DNA of 64,000 nt from Warburgia ugandensis (GCA_035236585.1 CP141135.1:2080001-2144000); one strand, 5' to 3'. Numbered from the stretch's first letter, positions 35,579 through 48,893 are shown. Program-made: numbers and translations. The notes: generated from the sequence alone by a model not told the origin.

Positions 35579-38500
35579 TCATGGATTGAAAAAACTTGAA
35601 CCTCCCACATTGAGAGAGATCAATACTGCAAGACCTGTAATCACAGCGAACCAAAGCAATGCAGATCCTGCCACTGGAAGTTCATAGCATGAGTCAGATG
35701 GCAAAGGAGTTCAGATATCATCAAAATGCATGATGTTAAAAATAACAGTCAGACTCAGAACTAAATGATACCTGTAGGGCTATCATTACTACTCTGGGAA
35801 TCAACTGGTATAAATTTAGCATTACGACCCCGTGATAAAGGTACTGCTGATTCCAGATTTGTGAATTCTTCAGATGACTTTGAATTTCCAGCTTCAGATG
35901 CCACTATGCCTTGAAATTCCTCGCTAACAAGCAAAGCTGCTAGAACACCCATGAAAGATTCTTTCTCTGCTTCCCCAGAGAAGCCACTATCAGTCTGTTC
36001 ATATCTATCATTTGCATCATCAGACTCATCATCAGATAAATCACTATCTAAGGGTTCCCTGTCAGTTGCATCGTCTTCTTCATCCTCAACATATGCTTTA
36101 TATGTAAGGCGGAGTAATATCTCCCCAGCAGATTCTTTCGTGAACAGTCCCCAACCTCCTTGCAAGGCTATGATTTTGTCTGTTGGTACGGTGTCTTCAA
36201 GAGATCCTAGTCCAACCTGAAAAATAGGCTCCATGATGAGTTCGAACAGAAGTCTATGCATCCTAGATGCATTTGTTCTGCCAAAGAAAAACAGGGACAC
36301 ATTTAAATGTCAAAACAGTATAAATGGAAGTGGATGTATATAGTTATGCTATCTCCTTCCAAATAGAAGCAATAATGGAAAAGCCACAACTCGAACATCA
36401 ATTCCAAGAGGCATATAGAAAATGGACCCCTTCCCTTGAATAGTGAAGATTTTATTAAGTCAACCGGATCAAGCAGGTCTCCCAGCAACTCCAGAAACAG
36501 TCTTAATACCTTTACAGCTTCAATTTGTGTGATTTTATACTAATTACTATGAAACAACTATAAGTTCACAGCTAAACCTCATATTATCAGTATCTGGGAT
36601 GGCTGAACCTACAACATTTACAGTTAAGTTACAAAAACTATCATGCTAGTATAATTCCTAGAGAATAGCCCAATTATAAAATTGACTCGGGGTTTTACCA
36701 TAACCTATACATTCTTGATTTCCAAATGACAAAAGACCACGCAGAATATTATGCCATCCATTGTAATTGTGTGTATGATCATTATTGCTAGGAAACCCTT
36801 TTCAGGCTCCAATACTTGATTAGTCACTAAGAAATCAGGATTTGGTATCATTACCCAATTATATGTGTCTTGAAATACACCAAATCAGATCTCCAGCAAT
36901 TGGGTGCATAGTTCCAGACACCACCATAGGCCCCCCATCACCTTATCTTCTCATCCCTCCCCCGCCCTAAACCTAAGAAGGAAGAAAACTCAACTTTTTA
37001 CATTGTCTTACTTCCTGCCAGATCTAGTAAGCAAACTTGCAGATAAACTTATCTTCTCCAATAGGAAGCATGATCTTAAAGTATACCATCAACAAAGAAT
37101 TCTAACTGAACAGTACTTCCAACAAGTTCCCAACCCAAACAAACATCTTTAGCTTGACAAATAATTATCAAGTTAAAATGTCGCTATATAGTTATACTTT
37201 CCTAGAGAGAACTTATTTTATGCTTTCCCTCCGCATTAGCTAGATCTGGGTTCAATGTCATGTGCATCTGCCTTTTGCATAAAGTGATCAATGTCAGAGG
37301 GAAGTGCAACCTTTTTATCTTTTGAAATTTTCAAATCTGTTTCAAGACAATAACACATTTCAACCATACATTTTGCTAAATCAACTTGAGTACGAACAGG
37401 CAATTTACCTCTGCTGTGCCTATAGTGAAATCTTTGAAACCAAACGAGTCCTTAACTTCAATATTCAATCTCTGCTTTCTAGGATTTGTAACAAGCATAT
37501 GAAAATCCTGCATAAAGCAAACAGATACTATCATTCACAAAAATTCTAGAGCTTGCGATTTAAATTGGAAAAAAAGGAAAAGAACAGAAAGAAAAGAAAA
37601 AAATCCAATTGAGATACAAATTCCTAAATTTAGTGATTGCCCCTGGAGGATCAATGTCAATGGGGAAAACATGGCAAGAGAAACAGCAAGGATTCAGAAA
37701 TGGAGCTTCACCTGGTTCCAAATTGGTTTGCCAGGTGGCCCGATGACAGTGGTTTGACTGTTCTTTTTACTGCAAATTACTTGATCACCCAGGCTTAGGA
37801 CTACATATGGATCTGTTTTTCCTGGTAATTTCCACAGGAATAAAACAATCATCGAAGCATATGGATATATAAAAAAGACATTAGTTGACCAAACTGCTAT
37901 GAGCCATTTTAAATGCATATCTCATATCCAGTGAGGCTGTTTACAATGACAAGAAACCATGGAGAGTAAATCATGTGGCAGCCCTAAAACATTCATGACT
38001 TATTCAAACATAGATAAATGGGCCTGTAATAATTTTATTTATTTTTTAAGGCCGGAATAGCAGGGGATGAAATCACTATTCATCGATAGGTATCCCCATG
38101 CCAAATAGACCAAATAAGATAAAAAGGCTGTAGTGAGACACTGCACACAGCCTCACAGCCATGATACCCTGCAATCTCCAGATAATTTGGTTAGTATCAA
38201 GGCTGGGTTGAGCTTCAGTAAACAGTTGCATTCAACCCTACCCTTACAGTCATTACAAGTAAACTGCTCAACTTATGAGTTCAAGAACCCAAAAGTTGGA
38301 AAAACCAATCAATCCTAATCTTTAAACAGAATTCTTTGTAAGAGTCCACCTCAAACTACTTGATGGCTATAGCTAAGAATGGGCACTGTCAAGGGTATGC
38401 CTAATTCATGATCTGATAATCTTATAAATGGACTTGCATAGATACTGTCTAGTTCATACAATGGATAGATTTCTCGATAGTTATCAAAAGAGGATTATCT

Positions 38501-41500
38501 CTCTGTCCTGCAATTAGAAGAAGCCAAAGTCACAATGTTGCCAACTTGTTGCTAATGGAGTGTTTTCATAGGGTTGCCTTAGCAGTGGATAAATCTCTGC
38601 CCTTTGCCTAACTGTGACTTCTACACCCTCCTTTTATCACACTTCCAGTATCTTCCAAAATATAAAGTTAATACATCCATAACCATGAACATGGATGTAG
38701 GCTGCAAAAGCATAACTGGAAATGAAGTGACAATGATACCAAAGAGTAAAACATTGAAGCACAAGTACAACAACATAAGGAGTTGAGGACATATAAAGTA
38801 TACCATAGAAAACATAGGGAAGCTTCTGAGCATCAACAAGAGTCACAGATAATTCTCCAACAAAATCTTTGTTTCCTTCCTGAATTGATTCAGATCTAAA
38901 ATCATCTGCAACAGGACCAACTGCTTTTCCTTTCTGAAAATCAAGAACAATCTTCTTGGGACGAACGAAGAGTCGAGGCAGATCCTCAGTGAGTAGTTTT
39001 GTCAAGAACCTAGAAGGACGCAAAGTAATAGTATAGAAAAAATATATAGAAAGCTGAACTGCATAAACAAAGATCTAGGATAGAGTAACATTTGGAATAT
39101 ATTAGAGAAGCGTATCTTACAATGCCAAAACTGAAAAAGAATGCATTATTATCAAAGATAGGTACTTAATAAATCCATAAAAATATGGAAACCAACATAA
39201 CATCAAGAACCTCAAAAGATGCAATGGAACAGTTGGAAAATGTATAATGAAGTACACCTGCATAAGACAACCCCGAGGAGAGTAACAATAAGCATTTGTT
39301 ATCACTTCAGCATAACTCACAATGTCCAAACCAAGGACAAGCATATTATCATTAAAAGATGGGCTCTCAAATAAAACATAGAACATCAGAGTGAGTACAA
39401 TGTAAAAGCATAGTAATAGATCTTAGGCTCTGGAGGTAGGATATAGTATCAAATGTGCTTGCTGCAGGGGAAACCAATGAAAGTTGATCTTTCCGTGGGT
39501 CATGTATGACATAAAGCTTCACTTTAGTGGTACAGATGCACATTTGCAAAGGACTTCAATTGATTTGTGATGATCCAATTTTACTTCCTATGAATTAGCA
39601 AACTTCGATTTTGGAAATGTACATATATGCAACCCACTAACTCAATAAGTCTCATCAAAGTCAACTTGAGAAAGCTGCATCAATTTCATGGAGAAATTGA
39701 GAGGAAACACAATATGGACAAAATTAAACTACAATGAAGCTGAAAAAATTCACAGAATTGAATCTGGAAAATGATCACAGAAATCTATATCAAGGTTAAA
39801 AGCATCTAGGACATAGTGATTCCACATTTCCCAATGAAACCTATGATAAAGGAATTCTCCTGTAAGAAAGAAACCCTAGTACAATTTAAGTGATTGAAAA
39901 CAATTGATTGTAATGATCAGATCAGAAAATGCAACACTCTGCTACATGATTGAATGGAAATGTCAATGCTCAAAATGACAGCTTCCTTTGCAGATGTGTT
40001 AACACTTCTAGGTTCTACTCAAATCCACACACAAGTAAATACATTCCAGAGAAAAATGATGACAGCAAAGCTTAACTGACATTAGGCAGTTTCAACGTAA
40101 ATTGTGAAAGAGAAGTTTCACTTACATTGAAAGAACAGGAATAGCTGGTGTATGGGCCATGGCATGCAAAAAATAAATGAGCTCATGTTAGTAGAGTTTT
40201 AAAACTAATTTAGGGTGTTAACAAGAAATATGGCTCTGAAACTAGATGCTTTTTGAGCTTTTAAAATTACCAAGCATGTGCAACTAATGAATTTACCAAA
40301 ATAAGGAATTGCTGAAGTACAACCAGTCTATTATTCAGTGGCACGTTTACATCTTTTAGGAACACATTTTAGAATATAGAAACAGATAACATATATGAAA
40401 AGAACCAGAATTTCATAACCAATTCAAAAGTTGACAATATTTTGCCAACTTGTAATACAAAGTGCACTCTCGGAAACCCCTAAGCTTAATCTTCTAATTT
40501 GTTCACCTTTTTCTTCTTTGATGGTCAGTGATTAGCACATTTCGTTTCAAGTCTTATTTCTTGGAATAACATCACTGAAGGAGTTCCTCTAACTGAGTAG
40601 AAAGGTGCTCCTTACAAGTCTGAAACGATGGCTCAGAACCCTAGGGTCCCGACCTAATCAATGATGATAATGCAACCAGTCCTAGGTTCTTGAACAAGCC
40701 AATAACCCACATACTTAATCTTTTCTCTACTTGGCCAAGTAGATTGATTTTTACATTCTGTTTATAAATCAGACAGGCTTATTACTGTTGACAGCTAAAG
40801 TTGCAATTTGAACTTTGACTATTTTTATGGTTCGATTGGATTTTCTGAGGTTTATTATTTCCAGAAACTCCTTTTCATCTCCGGAGATAGTATTACCAAT
40901 CAACCAAAAACATTGATTATCTGCATCTACTCTCAGTCTCCTTTTGTTCCATGCTACCTTCCAACTGATTGATCTCTCCCTACTTCATCACTTCTCTTCT
41001 AATCTATCTTTTCAAATGCTCCATCTCTAGATCTATCTACACTCTTGCTTCTCATTCTTCTGACTTACTGACTGTAACTTTCTCTGGTACTATTCTATTT
41101 AAATGGACCCATGGAAAGATTCCAGATTTTCTTTTTCCATTTTAACAAGCTCAATTTTCAACAGTTAATCTTAAATCATGTGAATTTGATACACAAAGAT
41201 TAAAGGCTCAGTTTCATGGAGATTAGATAAGAAAAAAGAATGAAATATTGTTGATTTGTTCACAATTTTTGTGCTATTGCTTTGATTAAGAGATGAAAAA
41301 CTATTATCTTTAGATCTTTTTGATGTGTAATGTTTTACCAAGATCCAGCTACAAACATCATTAATCCAAAGGGCAACGTGTAGGTATAGACAGTCACTTT
41401 TATACAAAAATGTCATGTGAGGGAAACTGCTCAATAAAATAAAATTTCAAAAGATAATGAATTACCCATGAGATTGAATAGTCGAAATGGTGACAGCTCA

Positions 41501-43917
41501 AACTTGATCTTCGGAAGGGAAACAAAAGCCCATGATACAGCTCCAACCCAAGGCTCTGATGGTATTAGTCTTAGTTTGACCCAGAGCTCCCCATCAATAT
41601 CAAAATCCCGAACTCGAACAGGTACAACAACAGGTATGATGCCAAATTTCAATGAGAGTGATAACAGCATGCGAGCACCACCTGTATAACGGAGGCCTAT
41701 TTGGTACCTATATAGTGTCAAAGGAAAAATCAAGTGAATGAAACATGGAATTCTTCTTTCAAAAGATAACAAAATACTTGACTTAAAAGATTGACAAGAA
41801 ATTATATTTCACAAACAACTCAGTCCTACAAACTATGATCATATGGCTTTACATGCTTAGAATGTCACAAAGGCCTTCGGCGAATTGTTTTAGGCCTTCA
41901 GAGAATTGTTTTAAACAGGTAGCAAACTCAATTGAAAAGTCAAATTAAGTATGTAATAGTACCATGCAAAAAGAATGAAAGCATCAGTCCATCCAATTGA
42001 AAACACTCAGATCAAATTTGATTCACAAAATCAATTCCTGACAGAGTTGTCCATGCCTTCTTTTTCTGACTGGTTAGAAATTCTTGTTACAAGCATATGT
42101 TTTATGTAACAAGATAGACATGCTATGAGAAATTCTATCTTTTTCTGGAATGATACTATCAGCAGATGCTATCGCAAAAGCACCAAAATGCATGCTAGAC
42201 CAATAAGCACTAGACTGAAGGAAATTAGAACCATGCTCAGATGTCAACATTTGTCTTTGGCTAAATCCACCTCATTTCTATCATGATATACGTGGACAAA
42301 TAAAAGCTGAAGTTCAACACACATATCTAGGATGTTCTTTGGTCATTAAACAAATCTCCACATGCACTTTATCTCCTTTTCTTACCACTCACCAGAATTA
42401 GAAGAATCAAGAAACTGTTGTTCCAGGTGCATTTTCCCTTGCTGGGAGGAGTAAAATGTGGGGTTCTCTGATGACCAGAACTTGTTTTCTTTTGGCCCTA
42501 TTATTCACGGACCAGAGTGCAAAATCTCCTGCAGGTACCTAGTACAGCTCAATCATCTAACTGGAGGTTGCTAAAATGATACTGTTAATGGTTAGGTGTT
42601 CATCCGGTACAAGTTCTCCTGTTCTAAAATACCAGGGGACTTCAGCTGCATCTGCTCATCACTTCAGTTCCTGGACATTTTTTCATTAGTTTACATATTC
42701 TTCATCCTTGAATAAAATGTAGCTTTTTAATTAAGAACATGAAGAAGAATCAGAAGAAGAACAGCTTAATTAAATCCGACAGAAGAAATCCAATACATAT
42801 AGTGATATATGAATTCACAGTATACATTAGGCCCTTGTGGTCCGCCCCTTCCCCGGACCCCACATAGGCAGGAGCTTCGTGCACCGGGAATGGGCCTTTT
42901 TAGTATACAAAAGAGCATTTGTAGTATATGTAATACAATCCTTTTCACATCAGCTGAAGACATACAATAAGCACTACTGCAAATTTCATATTCAGAAGCA
43001 GTACAAGCTGACGACATATAGTAAACAATAGAGAACTAATAAAGACTGGTACTGAAAATTAAAACAATGTCATGGCATCTGGAAACTCACTGCAAATCAT
43101 TAGCTAGGCGAGAAGTTCTGCGCTCGACATTCCTAACAGATAAGGGCTCTTCTCCTAGACAGAACTGCTTTATTTCAACCCTCTCCACATAATCAGGCTT
43201 CTTTAGATTGTCTATGACGGGCTGAAGCAATCCAATAATCCAATTTTCAAGCCCCGCTCTGTACACCTTCCACAATTTCCCAAGAACCATGTTCACCCAT
43301 TCGACCGATTCCTTTCTTTGCAGATCCTTCTCAAGAAATAGAGAAAAACTAGTCGGAACCTGAGGCCATATGCTCAACTGCCCATCATGCCTGGACTTGT
43401 TTCTCTTCCTTGATGTCCAAACTTTATCAAAAACAACCCCGACAAGGAAAAAGAACACAAACATACCTGCAATATTCCGATTAATAGGAGGTGCTGGGAT
43501 TGGGTGAATTACACCTAGCTGAGTCCTCAACTTATCTACCAAAGGATCCTCTTGGAAACTAGTGAAGTTAGATTGGATCTGAAAGTGCTCCCCAACTGAT
43601 TGACCATAATCCAATTCATCAGATAACTGCCTAACTAGTAACAACCTCTGGGAATTCAAGTTTTTTCTTGTCGAATCATGAAGATCAAAATTCAGATTCG
43701 AGCCTCCATTTTCAGAGGGAAGTGCACATGCTCTCCATTTCCACCTTCTACAACTAATTTTACCACCAAAAATTCCAATAAACACTCTTCTCGGGCCATG
43801 ATCTAACTGATAATTCCGTCTTTCAACAGTCCTGCCTATCTTACAAGGGCACAGATTCGGTGTCACCCAGCAAATCTGCGAGACAATCCAGCTCGCAGAA
43901 GCTGGTTGTATGAACAT
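35579..43917 (-). CDS. NTMC2T5: SMP and C2 domain lipid-transfer protein (NTMC2T5 type)
   Basis: Eight coding exons fit in phase: 43917-43091, 41707-41466, 40144-40126 (19 nt), 39009-38804, 37821-37712, 37507-37409, 36216-35772 and 35673-35579, giving 680 residues. The order is a basic N-terminal region, a membrane segment at about 147-163 (IAGMFVFFFLVGVVFDKVW), an SMP lipid-binding domain about 200-400 (ESVEWVNMVLGKLWKVYRAG, YTGGARMLLSLSLKFGIIPV), and one C2 domain about 410-502 (GELSVTLVDAQKLPYVFYGK, TDPYVVLSLGDQVI, FGFKDFTIGTAE). An acidic linker (EDEEDDATDREPLDSDLSDD) and a C-terminal membrane segment about 654-672 (ALLWFAVITGLAVLISL) follow. The ATG at 43917 directly follows an in-frame TAA, so it is the first Met available. 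SMP proteins move lipids at membrane contact sites; NTMC2T5 members are reported at plastid-ER contacts (from memory). The length agrees with the Arabidopsis homologues. No stop interrupts the model. Confidence 0.92.
42822..42900 (+). mobile_element. Au-like SINE 3' fragment in an NTMC2T5 intron
   Basis: Only the 3' half is present: AGGCCCTTGTGGTCCGCCCC, then CCCACATAGGCAGGAGCTTC and GTGCACCGGGA. It lies in the intron between exons 1 and 2, antisense to the gene. Confidence 0.85.
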
Positions 43918-44092
43918 TTAAACTACAAAAACTGACAGCCCCAGTTTCAATCCGGGCCAGGCAATTTGCATGAAATGGATTGGTAAACATAGACTCAAGT
44001 CCAGAATGGGCACCAATACCATAATCAGAGATACAGGTTTCACTAGTTACACTAGTGATGTTCACCAACTGCTGTCTACAGCTGAGGAACAA
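43841..44092 (-). other. Possible 83-codon upstream ORF overlapping the NTMC2T5 start
   Basis: An ATG at 44092 opens a frame (MFLSCRQQLVNITSVTSETC) that ends at 43841, past the main ATG at 43917 in a different frame. It follows a candidate acceptor (ATATTTAG/CTTGTTCC, about 44100). If the mRNA starts upstream, near 44750, this frame would compete for initiation. It could equally be untranslated leader. Confidence 0.35.
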
Positions 44093-44760
44093 GCTAAATA
44101 TTGGATTTTAAGCTCTATCTAGAAACTAGTTTACTTCAAATCAACAAAACACCCTACCATAACAAAATGGGAACGTGATTTTACCAGATTCTTCCACAGA
44201 AAGCTGAAAATTTCCCCTCAATGAACTGATTTTCGATGGCAGTAACCACTTTCAGACCAAAATTAGTTGTGACAGCTTCGGATTCTGACAATCCAGCTTC
44301 CTCTCAATTGAAGTCAAAATCTCCATCAAAATCACTATCAATACAAAAACTCCAAACAAAACCGAATCACCCCCACCCATTAAGCAGATTCATCAGACTG
44401 CAACTAAAACCGCCCCTCGATCCTCGGGCCAAAACAAGTAAGATTGAACCAATGGAAATTGCTTCGCAATAGGGTTTTCATCAAACTGAGCGGAAAAAAC
44501 ATGAATTTATTGTGCTGAAGCAGCGAAAAGATCCAGGATTTGACTGGAAATGAAAATTCAACTGAAAAAAGTCGGTGGAGAGGTAGAATTGTAAGGCAAG
44601 GGAAAGAATTTGGATGAAGAGCGATTTTAGGCTTCAAGAGAGGAGGCGTGGAGGAGAAATAACGGTCGGAGAAAGGAAAAATGAGGAAAATGTCTTCTGA
44701 TTGGTGGCCATCATCTTCTCCTCTTCTTTCCGCCTTTTCCAATCGGTGCAGCTTCACAAA
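43918..44760 (-). promoter_or_regulatory. Probable 5' UTR and promoter of NTMC2T5
   Basis: The minus strand here is pyrimidine-rich (TTTCTCCTCCACGCCTCC, 44640 area), with a candidate leader intron from donor AATCTG/GTAAAA (about 44186) to acceptor at about 44100. The 117-codon frame 44404-44757 shows no domain and is probably leader. Confidence 0.4.
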
Positions 44761-45726
44761 TTTAGCGCGTACATGGACGATACTATCTTGGACGTAAGTC
44801 CACGCAGGACTTCCGACGCGCGCAAACCGCGGCCCTAAATGTGCCCTTCATTAACTGTTACGGGCGGCTATTATATTAGGTGGCCCCTGTTTTTTAAAGA
44901 TCTGAGCCGTTTATAGCATTGCGCAGGACTTAGATGATCATAGTCCAAAATTTTTATTTTATTTCTTAAATAATTGTAGCTAATGTTTTTTATTCATTTA
45001 CAAGATAGTAAACGGTTTCACTGCCTATCTTACAATAAAAAGCAGCAATCCATATGACCATTTAATAGATGAGAATTTTGAATTATAGCCATCGAAGTTG
45101 AGGACAAATATAAACAAATTGGATCTTAAAAAATTTGTGCTTTGAAGGGAAGCCTTACGAACTATTGTTACGCAATCCATGGCGAAGGCCCACAAGCCTT
45201 AAGAGAGGCCTTTTTTAGTTCATGCGCTTAGTCCAAGGTACTTTGGCCCATTATTGAAAGTCTATGGAAGAAGGTCCGTTTCTAGAAAGCCTAGATTCTA
45301 GAACTATCGTTGTAAATATCTAGAATTTAGAATGTGGCAGACTTTAGATATTTTGCTAGAATATTGCTATGCTCCTTGTTTTTCCTTAGAAGCCCCTCAT
45401 TAAATTGTACAAACAGCAGACAATGACCCATATTTTTAAAGATCTAGATTGTATGTAATGTTCTTCTCGACTTAGATGGGCCATAATCCAAAATTCTTAT
45501 TTATTCAATAATACTAACCAGCGTTGTATGGAGTTACAAAACGGAAGGCAGAAGTTTTTACAGTCCATCTTATAACTGTAAGCAGCAATTGCAATGATCA
45601 TCCATTGGATGCAATTTTGAAATAAAGCCCATCTAAATCAAGGGCATCAATATAAACACGAGAAGCCACAGATACCTGAGGGTCCCATTGGAGTGGGAGC
45701 TAGATAAAAGTTATACTAGTGTTTTA
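44761..45726. other. Intergenic, nothing recognised
   Basis: Two loosely similar AT-rich passages mention the same phrases (TTAGATGATCATAGTCCAAA near 44930 and TTAGATGGGCCATAATCCAA near 45470, each followed by tracts with AATGACCATTTAATAG-like words). This suggests an old duplicated repeat from about 44880-45110 and 45420-45640. Confidence 0.5.
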
Positions 45727-45740
45727 AGAGAGCTGAACCA

Positions 45741-45912
45741 ATAAAGGGCAGTCCTGATGCACAAAGCTCCTGCCTATGAGGGGTTCGGGAAATGAGCGGG
45801 CCACAATGGCTTAAAGTAGACAACCTTACCTTGCATTTTTGCAAGAGGTTGATTCCATGCCTTGAAACCGTGACCTCAAGGTCATATGACGACAACTTAT
45901 ACTGTTGCGCCA
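45741..45912 (-). mobile_element. Full-length Au-like SINE with target duplication
   Basis: The reverse complement begins TTGGCGCAACAGTATAAGTT (A-box region), has TGACCTTGAGGTCACGGTTT and CCTCTTGCAAAAATGCAAGG, and ends AGGAGCTTTGTGCATCAGGA then CTGCCCTTT. AGAGAGCTGAACCA flanks it at 45727-45740 and 45913-45926. Confidence 0.9.
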
Positions 45913-46083
45913 AGAGAGCTGAACCAAGATTAGGTAAACTCCTTTATGAGAGAGAGAGAGAGAGAAGGTTAATGGATAGTTTGCTTCTTAATTTAATTCG
46001 TCATTGTACCATAAATAAATAAAAAAGAGTGGGATCGTAGAGTGTTTGGTATTCGGGCGAGAGTAGTGATAAGTTATTCTAAA

Positions 46084-46558
46084 TCAAGGAAGGGTGGCAA
46101 TTTAGGTTTGCTGATCATGTCAAGATATGTGCATTAAGTTAAATGGGTCTACACGAACAGGACCCATTTAGTTAATTGGGTGAAATGGCATGATATGACA
46201 CGCATAACCTGTTTACTTAGATGTGCGGTGTTGATCAATTGACATGACACAACCGATTAACCAATTGACAAGATTAGCTATCATAAAATCACCTAATTTT
46301 TTAATAAATAATTTTATAATTTTTATGTTTATAATTTTTATTATTGTATTTAGTATTAAAAAAAGAAAATATAAATAAAATCTTATATTTAATTATATAT
46401 ATAATTTTAAAGTTAAATATGTCACAGGTTGGCACACAACACCACGACTCTCATTTTCAAGTTAGAAGGGTTGACACGATGACACGAAATTCACGCGAAG
46501 ATAAACTTAATCCTAATCCTCTAATTACATGTCGTGTCAAAAATTGCCACCCCTAATC
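46084..46558 (+). repeat. MITE-like repeat with terminal GGGTGGCAATTT
   Basis: About 475 bp with matching inverted ends (AAGGGTGGCAATTTAGG on the left; AAATTGCCACCCCTAATC on the right) and interior GACACGA/TCGTGTC words and AT-rich filler. It resembles non-autonomous hAT-like elements and shares ends with the 30990-31470 family. No transposase is present. Confidence 0.68.
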
Positions 46559-47363
46559 ATCCATTGGACAAAGGCTATCATTTAGACTATCTCACACGGG
46601 CATGAAATAATAAAATTTGGGGTGATCTAGAAAGCCGACTCAATTTGCAGGTCTGAAATCCCGTTCTCTTGATTATCATGTACATGTGTGCCACCTGGGC
46701 AACCAAGGTTCAAGCTTGTGCACGTGTGTGTCTATCTTTTAAATTAAAAAAATCTGCAATAACATCTATTTGTAATTTTACTTAACGTGCAATTGACTAT
46801 GCTTGTTTTCCATTGTCATTGCCATTATAGTGCATGTGTAGCCCAGACCATAAGGGCCATGTGGACTTGACGTCATCCCTGCCTTCCTCTAATGTATCAC
46901 TGGCAGTACTTTGCGAGTGTGGTGCGCACCTTTGTGTTTGTTTTAACCTGCTTCTTTATTGGGTTCGCTCTCTTTGGTGGGGGGACATGCCAGAACCAGC
47001 ACTAACCAGAAGGGGAAACATCCGGCTCTCCCCATAATCCATAACAAGGCTATGGGGAAAGAAGGGTCTAGGAGCTATGTGAACTAATAATACAAGATAG
47101 CCCACGTACAGTGGGTGTAGATCGAGTAGGGGGGAAGAAAAGGTCGCTTGAATTCTATGGTATCAGTTGATTTTAGTGCTATGATATGATAGATAGCTCA
47201 TAAATGCTCAACTTTGGTGTCATTTTCAATGATTATCAAAAAGCACATTATTTGCAAATGAGGGCAAGGAAAACGTGGGAAATGAGGCAAAAAATTATTT
47301 GCTAGTGGTACGCAAAAGCAGTGCAAGACTGATTCGGCCTCATCTACATGCCTTGCCACTAAA
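46559..47363. other. Intergenic, nothing recognised
   Basis: The 67-codon frame 46834-47037 has no family signature. Confidence 0.5.
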
Positions 47364-47440
<77 letters not shown>

Positions 47441-47443
47441 CTC
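47364..47443. repeat. (CT)n microsatellite
   Basis: A nearly pure CT tract of about 80 bp with two TTC interruptions. It is the source of the Arg/Glu or Ser/Leu runs in the frames 47198-47539 and 47275-47469. Confidence 0.95.
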
Positions 47444-47610
47444 AGCACTTTTCACTGGGAGAAGAATAAAATGAGATACAAACAACTTCGGTTCTAGTTC
47501 CAATTTATAGGAGTCTAGGTCTCTCGAAGCACTTTTCACTGTGAGAAGAATAAAATGAGATACAAATAACTTTGGTTCTGGCTCTAATTTATAGTAGTCT
47601 AGGGAATCAA
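47444..47610. repeat. 84-bp tandem duplication
   Basis: A unit starting AGCACTTTTCACTGGGAGAA recurs at 47528 with a few substitutions (GTGAGAAGAATAAAATGAGA). Confidence 0.9.
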
Positions 47611-47704
47611 AATCACCGTTTTCCCACCAATCTGCTCCTAATTTTTAGATTCTCATTTTTTTTTTCCAGTATTTCCAAAACAATCCCAATATTAAATCAC
47701 TCTA

Positions 47705-47780
47705 ACACCTTGAGGTCACTTGTTCAATGAGTGAAAATAGCTTCTTGCAAAAATACAAAAAATACAAAGGCAGTCTGCAA
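47705..47780 (+). mobile_element. Au-like SINE fragment
   Basis: Only the 5'-central part is present: CTTGAGGTCACTTGTTCAAT, then GAAAATAGCTTCTTGCAAAA. Confidence 0.65.
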
Positions 47781-47850
47781 CACATTTGCTTTCATTTTGC
47801 TTTGATCTCAAAACCATGCTGTTTTTATTCCCAAGACCTTTAACTTGTTG

Positions 47851-47995
47851 GAAGGGGAGCCTTGGCGTAATGATGAAGTTGTTGTCGTGTAACCTTAAGG
47901 TCACGGGTTAAGGCTTTGTACTATTGACCCTTGTGGTAAATCCCTTTTCCAAATCCCACATATGTGGTAGCTTTGTGCACTTAGGCTGCAATTTT
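47851..47995 (+). mobile_element. Au-like SINE with internal deletion
   Basis: Starts GGAGCCTTGGCGTAATGATG (A-box region), has CCTTAAGGTCACGGGTTAAG, then jumps to CTATTGACCCTTGTGGTAAA and ends GTAGCTTTGTGCACTTAGGC. The GGAAACAGCCTCTTGCA block is missing. A near-perfect 15-bp duplication, ACCTTTAACTTG(T/G)TG, flanks it (47836-47850, 47996-48010). Confidence 0.85.
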
Positions 47996-48010
47996 ACCTT
48001 TAACTTGGTG

Positions 48011-48893
48011 CAGGACCATGTCCGGATCACTTGGATATGAGGAGCATGCCTCGTGGGTAAGACTAATGATTTTTCTTAAGGGTTAGGTTGGACCTGGTTC
48101 TTACTTCTCATGCTTTGCTATCTCGAATAGTTGAAATTTTTTTATTGGAACTCTAGGGCACGGTTCACATTTCAGAAAGTATGCATCCTTACTTTCAATA
48201 ACCCATACTGACCCATTGGAGTGTAAACTACAACCTATACCTTTAAGAGTGATTATGATAGCTTATAAAGGTGCATAACAGTTCTTAGTTGGCAGAGCGA
48301 TTTGTTTGGTTAATTCCGTTAACAAACGAGACCTCAGCCTAGCTAGCTATGTGGAGGTGACCCTCCACGGCCAGCTTCTCAGAGGTATTATGGCCGTTTA
48401 TGAGACTATAATTTGATTACTTTCCATTATTATAGTCAATTATACCAAATACTGGATTGTTTTTCAAGCTAGACTCATTTAACACTCTCTAAGTTTCTAA
48501 AGATACATTAATAGCTATCATAAAAAACTAAGTAAAAACGAGTTATCTTATAATAATGATAGCACAACAACAACAGTGAAGTGCCTCCACTTGTTTTCGT
48601 GGGCCTTGCATGCTATCTAACTCTGGATATATGATGATCCGAGAATTACTCTAGAAGAAAGTCATTTTAGCATCAAAGAACATGGTGCTTTTATCTTACT
48701 AGATATGGACGGTCAAAAGCTCTCTAGAAGCAACGGCTTGGATTCGATGAACTAAACACAATTTTATAAAAGCCAGTGACTTAATTCCGGCATTCTTGAT
48801 AAATAAATAACATTTCAAATAGTATTCTAATGAAATAACTCATTTTCAACCTATAGAGTTTCCTTTTTAGGGCATTCACTTGCAAGTAGTAAA

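Noticed and set aside
36217-36300. Extension of the NTMC2T5 exon upstream (RMHRLLFELIMEPIF)
   Set aside because: A good acceptor (TTTTTCAG/GTTGGA) at 36216 joins in phase with the preceding exon and gives a continuous C2 domain end; the extension reads as intron.
47198-47539. Arg/Glu repeat protein frame
   Set aside because: It is a translation of the CT microsatellite.
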